Shown here in pieces: positions 1 through 7,004 of a DNA stretch of 64,000 bases (positions are counted from its first letter, which is position 1; each line of letters opens with the position of its first letter). The stretch is taken from positions 135,444 to 199,443 of the forward strand of contig CAYULW010000005.1 in NCBI GenBank assembly GCA_964445815.1, in the 5' to 3' direction. Both the position numbers and the translations under genes were made by a program. The notes under the pieces were generated by a model. The model did not search any database. It was not told the DNA's origin and saw nothing but the letters and a program-made list of their open reading frames with translations. Source of the stretch: CAYULW01 sp964445815. GTDB lineage: Bacteria > Bacteroidota > Bacteroidia > Flavobacteriales_E > Vicingaceae.

Positions 1-1
1 C

Positions 2-451
2 GCTGTTACGGCTAATCATCAGCAGGCCGATACGGGAAGCAAAATGATTCATTTGGGGAAAAACTCAAAAAGCACCATTATATCAAAAGGAATTTCAGCC
101 GGAAAGAGCAATAATTCCTACCGTGGTTTGGTCAGAATAAATAAATCGGCAACCAACAGTAGAAATTTTACGCAATGTGATTCTCTATTGATGGGCAATA
201 ATTGTGGTGCGCATACCTTTCCTTACATAGAAGTAAAGAACCAAACGGCAAAAGTGGAACATGAAGCCACAACATCAAAAATTGGTGAAGATCAAATATT
301 TTACTGCAAGCAAAGAGGAATGGATGAGGAAACGGCCATCAACTTGATTGTTAATGGATATTGCAAAGAAGTTTTGAATCAACTGCCCATGGAGTTTGCT
401 GTTGAAGCTCAAAAATTATTAGAAATTAGTTTAGAAGGATCAGTAGGATAA
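2..451 (+). CDS. sufB: SufB, Fe-S cluster scaffold subunit (C-terminal 149 residues)
   Basis: This is the 3' end of sufB, cut by the left edge of the window. The frame is open from base 2 and reads AVTANHQQADTGSKMIHLGK, a hallmark of SufB. SufB is the cytoplasmic scaffold on which SufBC2D builds Fe-S clusters. The cysteine in NFTQCDSLL lies 90 residues from the end, which matches Cys405 of the 495-residue E. coli SufB, the residue used in cluster assembly at the SufB-SufD interface. The C-terminus (EFAVEAQKLLEISLEGSVG) is typical of the family. sufC follows 13 bases downstream, and the SUF genes run on in one direction. The ATG at 44 is internal and not the true start. Confidence 0.97.
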   Translation, partial: AVTANHQQADTGSKMIHLGKNSKSTIISKGISAGKSNNSYRGLVRINKSATNSRNFTQCDSLLMGNNCGAHTFPYIEVKNQTAKVEHEATTSKIGEDQIFYCKQRGMDEETAINLIVNGYCKEVLNQLPMEFAVEAQKLLEISLEGSVG

Positions 452-464
452 AGACAGAAAAGAA

Positions 465-1223
465 ATGATTAAAATTCAAAATTTACATGCTTCCATAGAT
501 GGAACTCCAATTTTAAAAGGAATCAATTTGGAAGTCAATGCAGGAGAAGTTCATGCGATAATGGGCCCTAATGGTTCAGGTAAAAGTACATTGGCAAGTG
601 TTTTGGCAGGAAGAGATGAGTATGAAGTAACGCAAGGGTCTGTTGAGTTTTTTGGCAAGGATTTATTAGAAATGGAACCTGAAGAAAGAGCACGAGCTGG
701 TGTTTTTTTAGCCTTTCAATATCCTGTTGAAATACCCGGTGTAAGCAATATAAATTTTCTGAAAACGGCCATTAATGAAATAAGAGAGGATAAAGGAATG
801 GATCCGATTTCAGCCAAAGAATTTATGAGTATGGTCAAGGAAAAGTCTAAACTGGTTGAGTTAGATGGCAAGCTGGCAAATCGATCTGTTAATGAAGGCT
901 TTTCAGGTGGTGAGAAAAAAAGAAATGAGATTTTTCAGATGGCCATGTTAGAGCCTAAATTGGCACTTTTGGATGAGACGGATTCGGGGTTGGATATTGA
1001 CGCCCTGAGGGTAGTCGCCAACGGCGTTAATCAATTAAAGTCCAAAGACACAGCTTCTATTGTAATTACTCATTATCAGAGACTTTTAGATTATATAGTG
1101 CCTGATTACGTTCATGTCTTGTACAATGGAAAAATTGTAAAGACAGGCCCCAAAGAATTAGCTTTAGAACTAGAGGAAAAAGGCTACGATTGGATTAAGG
1201 ATGAATCAACTGTTTCAGCTTAA
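465..1223 (+). CDS. sufC: SufC, ABC-type ATPase of the SUF complex
   Basis: SufC is the cytoplasmic ATPase that drives the conformational change of SufBC2D during Fe-S assembly. The 252-residue product has the family length. It shows a Walker A motif GPNGSGKST at residues 34-42, a Q-loop in FQYPVEIPG, the ABC signature SGGEKKR near residue 147 and a Walker B region LALLDETDSGLD near residue 166, followed by the switch histidine in IVITHY. The EKKRNE variant of the signature region is characteristic of SufC rather than of transport ATPases. No membrane segments are present. It sits between sufB and sufD with short spacers, so co-transcription is expected. Confidence 0.97.
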   Translation: MIKIQNLHASIDGTPILKGINLEVNAGEVHAIMGPNGSGKSTLASVLAGRDEYEVTQGSVEFFGKDLLEMEPEERARAGVFLAFQYPVEIPGVSNINFLKTAINEIREDKGMDPISAKEFMSMVKEKSKLVELDGKLANRSVNEGFSGGEKKRNEIFQMAMLEPKLALLDETDSGLDIDALRVVANGVNQLKSKDTASIVITHYQRLLDYIVPDYVHVLYNGKIVKTGPKELALELEEKGYDWIKDESTVSA

Positions 1224-1231
1224 AACGAGGA

Positions 1232-2518
1232 ATGATGACAGAAACTCTTGAGTTGAGTACAAAGGATAAATTTTTGAGTTGCTTTGAGCTTCAAGATTTT
1301 ACTTTCGATGCCAATTTTTCTAAAATCATAAGAGAAGAGGCAAAATCCCAATTAAAGACCTTGGAATTTCCAACTTCAAAAACTGAATACTGGAAATACA
1401 CGCGAACCAATAAGATCATAAAAGGGGATTATAAAATTTCTTTTCCTCAGGGAGCAATTGATTTAGACATTTCTATCCCAGCAAAAAATTGTCTGGTCTT
1501 TGTCAATGGCTATTTCAATGAAGAGCTAAGCTGGGGTGAAAATCAACTTGATTTCAGTTTTACGTCTCTATCAGAAGCTAAAGAAAGTAGTGAACCTCTT
1601 AAAACCCATTTCTCAAACGTTTCTAAGGAGGATGAAATTTTTTCGGTGATCAATACAGCATACCATCAAGATGGAGCTTATTTGCACGTGCCTAAAAATG
1701 TTCAAGTTGAAGAATCTTTGTATGTTGTTCATATTGTTAATGGTAGTCAAGTCATCAATAATCCTAGAAATTTCTTTTTCATTGAGAGCGGCGCAAAAGC
1801 AAATGTGGTCATGAAGACTATTTCAACAGAGAGTAATGGCTCATTCACCAACATGGTTACTGAAGTTTTTGTTCATCAAAATGCTGAATTTGAGATCAAT
1901 AAAATTCAAGATCAAGGAAATTCAGAATTTCAAATAGCCAATGAAGATGTTTATCAGGAAAGAGACAGTCGTTTTAAGATCAACACCTTTACCTTAAGTG
2001 GGTCCATTGTCAGAAATAACTTAAACATTGCATTAAGGGGTCAGAATACCCAGACTTGGTTAAACGGCTTATATCCTGCGAAAGAAAATCAGCACATTGA
2101 TAACCATACATTCGTTTTACATCGTGAACCCAATTGCGAGTCGCATGAGTTATATAAAGGGATATTAGATGATAACTCCACAGGGGTGTTTAATGGAAAG
2201 GTATACGTACATCGTGAAGCTCAGAAAACAAACGCCTATCAATCGAACTCTAATATGGTGTTAACAGAAACTGCATCTGCCAATTCAAAGCCTGAATTAG
2301 AAATATATGCAGATGATGTAAAGTGTAGTCATGGATCTGTTACAGGACAGTTAGATGAAGAAGCTATGTTCTATTTGAGATCACGTGGAATGTCAATGAA
2401 AAGTGCAAGAGCAGTTTTGCTGAATGCTTATGCAGCTGATGTGATTGAACATGTTGGCCCTGAAGCTGTAAGGGAAGAGATTGAACAGTTTATAGACGAG
2501 AATTATAAAATAAGCTAA
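1232..2518 (+). CDS. sufD: SufD, Fe-S assembly complex subunit
   Basis: SufD pairs with SufB in the SufBC2D complex and contributes to the cluster-assembly interface and to iron acquisition. The 428-residue product has the N-terminal alpha-helical part with WKYTRT, a central beta-helix and the C-terminal SufB/SufD core. In the C-terminal part, DDVKCSHGSVTGQLDEEA contains His367, which by position probably equals the interface histidine (His360) of E. coli SufD. The start is one of two adjacent ATG codons at 1232 and 1235, preceded by an AACGAGG stretch. The stop codon is immediately followed by the sufS start, which suggests translational coupling. Confidence 0.96.
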   Translation: MMTETLELSTKDKFLSCFELQDFTFDANFSKIIREEAKSQLKTLEFPTSKTEYWKYTRTNKIIKGDYKISFPQGAIDLDISIPAKNCLVFVNGYFNEELSWGENQLDFSFTSLSEAKESSEPLKTHFSNVSKEDEIFSVINTAYHQDGAYLHVPKNVQVEESLYVVHIVNGSQVINNPRNFFFIESGAKANVVMKTISTESNGSFTNMVTEVFVHQNAEFEINKIQDQGNSEFQIANEDVYQERDSRFKINTFTLSGSIVRNNLNIALRGQNTQTWLNGLYPAKENQHIDNHTFVLHREPNCESHELYKGILDDNSTGVFNGKVYVHREAQKTNAYQSNSNMVLTETASANSKPELEIYADDVKCSHGSVTGQLDEEAMFYLRSRGMSMKSARAVLLNAYAADVIEHVGPEAVREEIEQFIDENYKIS

Positions 2519-3763
2519 TTGCACAGCACGGTTGAAATAGAAAAATTTGATGTAGAGGCACTTAGAAAAGACTTTCCTATTCTAGATTCTGAGGTTAATG
2601 GAAAAAAATTGGTCTATTTGGACAATGGGGCTACGGCGCAAAAGCCAAAAGTGGTAATAGACTCCATTACTAATTTTTATGCCAAACAGAATAGTAATAT
2701 TCACCGAGGAGTTCATACCTTAAGTCAAATAGCCACTTCTGCCTATGAGGAGACAAGGCATGCGATGCAAGTTTATCTAAATGCCGAATTCAGGGAAGAA
2801 ATAATCTTTACCAAGGGAACAACTGACGGCATTAATTTATTGGCCAACTCTTTGGGCAGATCAGAATTGAAGAAAGGAGATGAAGTACTCATTTCCGCCA
2901 TGGAGCATCACTCTAACATTGTCCCTTGGCAAATGATCTGTGAACAAACCGGAGCGATATTAAAAGTGGTTCCAATCAATTCATCGGGTGAAATCATACT
3001 TGAGGAGTATAAGAACTTACTTAATGAAAAGACCAAGATTGCTTCTATTGTTCATATCAGCAATACGCTCGGAACGATCAATCCAATAAAAGAGATGATC
3101 TCTTTAGCACATGAGGTAGGGGCTAAGTTTATTGTCGATGCGGCACAATCAGTTCCTCATATGCGCATAGATGTAAAGGCCTTAAATTGTGACTTCATGG
3201 TATTTTCCATGCATAAAATGTTTGGTCCAACGGGCATAGGCGTATTATACGGTAAGAAAGAGTTATTGGAAGCAATGCCACCTTATCAAGGTGGGGGAGA
3301 TATGATCAAAGAGGTCAGATTTGAAAAAACATCTTATAATGAATTGCCTCATAAATTTGAGGCTGGTACACCGAATATTTCTGCCGGAATAGCAATGGGC
3401 AAGGCTTTAGAATATATAAAGTCACTTGATTGGCAAAGCATTAAAGCTCATGAGAAAGCTTTGTTGGATTATGCATCAATCCGACTTAAGGAAATAAAAG
3501 GGTTAAGAATTATTGGGGAAGCCAAGCAGAAGGCCAGTGTTATATCTTTTATTGTTGATGGAGTACACCCTTACGACCTTGGAGTGCTTTTAGATAAAAT
3601 GGGCATTGCCGTTAGAACCGGCCACCATTGTACACAACCCATTATGCAGTTTTTTGAAATACCCGGAACGGTCAGGGCTTCATTTGCATTTTATAACACG
3701 AAAAGTGAATTAGATATTCTAGTTGACGGCATAAAACGTGCCTTAAAAATGTTAGTGGCATGA
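2519..3763 (+). CDS. sufS: SufS, cysteine desulfurase (group II)
   Basis: SufS is a PLP-dependent enzyme that takes sulfur from L-cysteine, giving alanine and an enzyme persulfide that passes to SufE. The 414-residue product carries the PLP lysine in FSMHKMFGPTG (Lys233) and the persulfide cysteine in RTGHHCTQP (Cys371), plus the MEHHSNIVPWQ segment of class V aminotransferases. The start is inferred to be the TTG directly after the sufD stop codon. No ATG lies near enough in frame, and the residues after it match the usual SufS N-terminus (EALRKDFPIL). The stop overlaps the sufE start as ATGA. Confidence 0.96.
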   Translation: MHSTVEIEKFDVEALRKDFPILDSEVNGKKLVYLDNGATAQKPKVVIDSITNFYAKQNSNIHRGVHTLSQIATSAYEETRHAMQVYLNAEFREEIIFTKGTTDGINLLANSLGRSELKKGDEVLISAMEHHSNIVPWQMICEQTGAILKVVPINSSGEIILEEYKNLLNEKTKIASIVHISNTLGTINPIKEMISLAHEVGAKFIVDAAQSVPHMRIDVKALNCDFMVFSMHKMFGPTGIGVLYGKKELLEAMPPYQGGGDMIKEVRFEKTSYNELPHKFEAGTPNISAGIAMGKALEYIKSLDWQSIKAHEKALLDYASIRLKEIKGLRIIGEAKQKASVISFIVDGVHPYDLGVLLDKMGIAVRTGHHCTQPIMQFFEIPGTVRASFAFYNTKSELDILVDGIKRALKMLVA

Positions 3764-4188
3764 GCATAAAAGAAAGACAGGAAGAGGTAATTGAAGAGTT
3801 TTCAATGTTTGAAGACTGGATGGATAAGTATGAATACTTAATCGGTTTAGGGAAGGAGTTGCCTTTAATTGAGGAGGATAAAAAAGTAGATGAAAATTTG
3901 ATCAAAGGCTGCCAATCAAGGGTCTGGCTATCTGCTGAACTAAAAGGTGATCGAATTCAATTTAAGGCAGATAGTGATGCCATTATTACCAAGGGGATCA
4001 TTTCGTTAATGATACGTGTATTAACAGATAGTCAACCAAAAGAAATAATGGAGGCTGATTTGTATTTTGTTGATGAGATCGGGTTAAAAGAGCATTTATC
4101 GCCCACCAGATCAAATGGATTAGTCAGTATGATCAAACAAATGAAGCTTTATGCAATTGCCTTTCAAACTCAAACTGAAAATGGCTGA
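3760..4188 (+). CDS. sufE: SufE, sulfur-transfer partner of SufS
   Basis: SufE accepts persulfide sulfur from SufS and delivers it to SufB. The 142-residue product has the family fold signature LIKGCQSRVWL with the acceptor cysteine at residue 51, the same number as in E. coli SufE. It also has the downstream DAIITKGIISLMIRVL segment and the LSPTRSNG motif. The ATG overlaps the sufS TGA by 4 bases, so translation is probably coupled. Its 3' end overlaps the start of the SufT-like gene by 8 bases if the ATG at 4181 is used. Confidence 0.95.
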   Translation: MSIKERQEEVIEEFSMFEDWMDKYEYLIGLGKELPLIEEDKKVDENLIKGCQSRVWLSAELKGDRIQFKADSDAIITKGIISLMIRVLTDSQPKEIMEADLYFVDEIGLKEHLSPTRSNGLVSMIKQMKLYAIAFQTQTENG

Positions 4189-4516
4189 AAAGGAAATAAA
4201 AGAGGTGACTCCAAAGGAAGTTGAAAATCAGATCATAGATGTTTTGAAAACCATTTATGACCCTGAGATACCGGTCAATATTTATGATTTGGGTTTGGTT
4301 TATGAGGTAAAGGTTGACGATTCGTTCAATGCTAAAATAGAGATGACCTTGACTTCACCCAATTGCCCTGTGGCAGAATCTTTACCTGCCGAGGTAGAAA
4401 CAAAGTCTGCAGGATTATGGTCAGTCAAATCAGCAGTGGTGGAGATTGTTTGGGATCCGCCATGGGATAAAGAAATGATGAGCGAAGAGGCGAAGTTTGA
4501 ATTAGGGTTTATTTAA
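4181..4516 (+). CDS. SufT-like DUF59/MIP18 family Fe-S maturation protein
   Basis: This 111-residue DUF59 (MIP18) protein corresponds to the SufT-type accessory factor for maturing Fe-S proteins. It shows the family signature IYDPEIPVNIYDLGLVY and the TSPNCPVAESLP motif with its conserved cysteine, then VEIVWDPPW. The frame also opens upstream at 4151 (MQLPFKLKLK), but that would overlap sufE by 38 bases and add a segment not typical of the family. I therefore chose the ATG at 4181, which overlaps sufE by 8 bases. Its place at the end of the SUF operon supports the assignment. Its exact client proteins are unknown. Confidence 0.9.
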   Translation: MAEKEIKEVTPKEVENQIIDVLKTIYDPEIPVNIYDLGLVYEVKVDDSFNAKIEMTLTSPNCPVAESLPAEVETKSAGLWSVKSAVVEIVWDPPWDKEMMSEEAKFELGFI

Positions 4517-4517
4517 G

Positions 4518-5024
4518 ATGAGTGAAATAATAAATCGTGTAGCTAAGAGTGGCTTAATTACGCTTGACCTCTCAGATCTTCGACCTGACGGCGAGCGAGT
4601 AACGATTGACATTAAAGATCAACTTTGGCAAGGAATAGCGCTTAAAGAAAAAGACTTCAGAGCATTTGTTAAGGAAACAGACTGGTCAACTTATCAAGAC
4701 AAGTATGTCGCTATTCATTGTTCAGCAGACGCTATCATTCCAACTTGGGCTTACATGTTATTGACAACGGCACTTACTCCATTCGCTAAAAAGGTTTGTT
4801 TTGGGAGTCTCGTTGACCTAGAAAGTCTTTTAATGGAAGAGGAAATCCAAAGTATGGACATTGGTCAGTATCATGATGCTCGAATTGTGATCAAAGGTTG
4901 TGGAGATGAAAGTATCCCGCCTCATGCCTATGTTGCTTTAACGCAAAAACTACAAAAAGTAGCCAAGACAATTATGTATGGGGAGCCATGCTCCACAGTA
5001 CCTCTTTGGAAGAAACCTAAATAA
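4518..5024 (+). CDS. DUF2480 family protein, last gene of the SUF operon
   Basis: This 168-residue protein belongs to DUF2480, a family I know almost only from Bacteroidota and usually beside suf genes. It begins 1 base after the SufT-like gene ends. It has no signal peptide or membrane segment. Conserved features include LDLSDLRP near the N-terminus and four cysteines in the contexts IHCSAD, KVCFGS, KGCGDES and EPCSTVPLW, which could bind metal or a cluster, although that is inference. The biochemical function is not known to me; the operon position points to Fe-S assembly or repair. The stop lies only 4 bases from the stop of the convergent gene. Confidence 0.85.
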   Translation: MSEIINRVAKSGLITLDLSDLRPDGERVTIDIKDQLWQGIALKEKDFRAFVKETDWSTYQDKYVAIHCSADAIIPTWAYMLLTTALTPFAKKVCFGSLVDLESLLMEEEIQSMDIGQYHDARIVIKGCGDESIPPHAYVALTQKLQKVAKTIMYGEPCSTVPLWKKPK

Positions 5025-5028
5025 AATC

Positions 5029-6438
5029 TTATTCAGGTCTCCACATTAACCAAATTCCTAAGTTGTAATTACTGAATTTACTCTCATAATCTTTGGTGAA
5101 CGATGTAACATCGCTTTCATAACTTGACCGTAGTCCAATTACGAAGTACTCGTTAAGTGAATAGCCGAAGTTGGCATTTAGGTGCTGTCCTATCACAAAT
5201 TCATTGAGGGCTTTAGCTTCAGAGAAGCTGACCACTTCCGTCTGACTCTCATTGATATAACCACCAATTGCTCTATATGTATAATTCAAGGCTAAACCAC
5301 CTCTTAAGCTGGTATAGATGTTCCCGAAAGATTTATGTAAACCGATAAAAATAGGGACTTGTAAGCGCTTGATCTCATTTCTATATAAATGGGGTTTATA
5401 AACATTTACTTCTCTACTGCTACGATTTTCTGTTATGTTTCTTTCAATTAGCAAAACAGGAACTCCATTACTATTGAAGCTTCCGTTGACAACTTTATAT
5501 GAGGTATCATAATCAATGTCATACACCGTATTCTTCCCTAATACATCATATCTCATGCTTTCTACATAACTATTATAACGAACTCCAATACCGTATAACC
5601 AATTCTTTTTGTGCTTAATCGTATTCAACCCAAATTGAAAATTGTGTGCAACAGATTCCCGATCAGACCTGTAAGGTTCAATAGAAGAATTTAAGTTTTT
5701 GATTTGCTTTTCCGCAATGAAACTTCTATTCATTTCTATTTCATAGACATTACTGCTGCTCCTTAAAGGGTTTTTAAACTTTTGCGTCTTGTTCTGTGGA
5801 GCTGCATTTAATAAATATTGTTCTATCCAAAGTGGCTTGAAATTTAGAGGAGAAAGGATATCGTTGAATTGCTCATCATTGTTCAATGCATTTTTATTAA
5901 TAATTGATTGATGATAAGACAAATTGTTAGTCGAAGTTTCGTTTTTAACATTGGATAAAGAGTTGTTGGTATGCAATACTGCACTTTTTGACAGTTTAAG
6001 ATTGTTTTGCGAATCAATCTTTTTTGTTTTATTGGGGATATTTGCTTGACTCTTATGACTTATAGTGCTGGTATTCACATTTGAAGTCTTCGAATCTGTT
6101 GAGACTTCATCATCACTTGTCTTTATTTGTTTTTTGGCAGTACTATTATTTACTTTATCGGCATGCGTCTCTTTTGTAACGGCTTCTACCTTTACCTTTT
6201 GAGTATCTATACCCACTTCTTCTGTTTGGCTGTAGGGCATATTATTGTCTGATTTTAAAACCAGAGAGATGACCGAAAGTGTTAAAATTAATAGGCTATT
6301 TAGGTTAAAATACCATGCACGTGGTTTGGAGTCTAATGGTAATTCAGACTCTAGCTGATTCCATAAGTTGGGATCATAAGGGTATTCTTTACTTAGCCCA
6401 TTTCTAAAGAGCTCGTCTATTTGATTATTCTGTTCCAT
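5029..6438 (-). CDS. Predicted dual membrane-spanning anti-sigma factor (Dma-like): TM helix plus C-terminal outer-membrane beta-barrel
   Basis: The 469-residue product has no cleavable signal peptide. Residues 1-43 are soluble (MEQNNQIDELFRNGL, YPYDPNLWNQLESEL) and would be cytoplasmic. Residues about 47-62 (SLLILTLSVISLVL) form one transmembrane helix. Residues about 65-225 are a low-complexity linker rich in Asn, Ser, Thr and Lys. Residues about 230-469 show alternating aromatic strands (FQFGLNTIKHKKNWLYGIGV, LGIWLMWRPE) like a porin-type barrel. The gene overlaps the upstream ECF sigma gene by 14 bases. Bacteroides thetaiotaomicron has dual membrane-spanning anti-sigma proteins with this layout, so I infer that this protein holds the sigma factor and senses the outer membrane. 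The signal and target genes are not visible. Confidence 0.72.
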   Translation of the reverse strand: MEQNNQIDELFRNGLSKEYPYDPNLWNQLESELPLDSKPRAWYFNLNSLLILTLSVISLVLKSDNNMPYSQTEEVGIDTQKVKVEAVTKETHADKVNNSTAKKQIKTSDDEVSTDSKTSNVNTSTISHKSQANIPNKTKKIDSQNNLKLSKSAVLHTNNSLSNVKNETSTNNLSYHQSIINKNALNNDEQFNDILSPLNFKPLWIEQYLLNAAPQNKTQKFKNPLRSSSNVYEIEMNRSFIAEKQIKNLNSSIEPYRSDRESVAHNFQFGLNTIKHKKNWLYGIGVRYNSYVESMRYDVLGKNTVYDIDYDTSYKVVNGSFNSNGVPVLLIERNITENRSSREVNVYKPHLYRNEIKRLQVPIFIGLHKSFGNIYTSLRGGLALNYTYRAIGGYINESQTEVVSFSEAKALNEFVIGQHLNANFGYSLNEYFVIGLRSSYESDVTSFTKDYESKFSNYNLGIWLMWRPE

Positions 6439-6991
6439 GTTCTATAGTTTCATGAAATTTTTCTAACATGGCTTGAAGCTTTAATCTTGCTTCTCTTAAA
6501 AGCCATTTAGATGTATTTTCTTTTATATTTAGCAGTTCTGCTATTTCTCTATGTTTATATCCATCAATTGCATAAAGGTTGAAAACTTCAGATTCTCTTT
6601 GTGGCAATTTTTGAATCATTTTAAGTAGATACTCAGATTCTAATTCTGCCGCTCCTCTATGATAAGTTTGCTCTACAAAAGGATTAACCTTGCTTTCTTC
6701 AGCATAACTAAGTCGTTCCTTTTCACGTTTTTCTTTGCGGTATTCATCAATCAAATGATTAACAGCGATTCTCTTAACCCAACTGATAAAACTATTGTGT
6801 TGTTCAAAGTTGGGTAGATGTGTTAAAATTTTGAGGTAGATAGCATTTAAACTTGCACCTGCAGTATTATAGTCCTTTTTATAACGCATGCAGATACTCA
6901 TTAAATAAGAAAACAACTCTTTATATAATTCATTTTGAGCTGCCCTTTTATTTTCAATACAGGCTTCAAGAAGTGCTCTTTCAATTTTCAT
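6425..6991 (-). CDS. ECF-type RNA polymerase sigma factor
   Basis: This 188-residue sigma-70 family protein has region 2 at about residues 20-95, including YLKILTHLPNFEQHNSFISW and IAVNHLIDEYRKEKR. Region 4 lies at about residues 120-180, with LPQRESEVFNLYAIDGYKHR followed by an IAELLNIKENTSK helix-turn-helix. There is no region 1.1 or 3, as expected for ECF sigma factors. The 3' end overlaps the barrel-fused anti-sigma candidate by 14 bases, so the two are almost certainly co-translated partners. The gene begins 13 bases after the stop of the PKD-repeat gene at 7005, with an AAGGG stretch just before the ATG, so it may also be transcribed with that gene. Its regulon is unknown. Confidence 0.93.
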   Translation of the reverse strand: MKIERALLEACIENKRAAQNELYKELFSYLMSICMRYKKDYNTAGASLNAIYLKILTHLPNFEQHNSFISWVKRIAVNHLIDEYRKEKREKERLSYAEESKVNPFVEQTYHRGAAELESEYLLKMIQKLPQRESEVFNLYAIDGYKHREIAELLNIKENTSKWLLREARLKLQAMLEKFHETIEHGTE

Positions 6992-7004
6992 CCCTTAGGA
7001 TTTT

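Noticed and set aside
4151..4180. Longer SufT-like protein starting at 4151
   Set aside because: It would overlap sufE by 38 bases and add residues not typical of the family; the ATG at 4181 gives the usual N-terminus.
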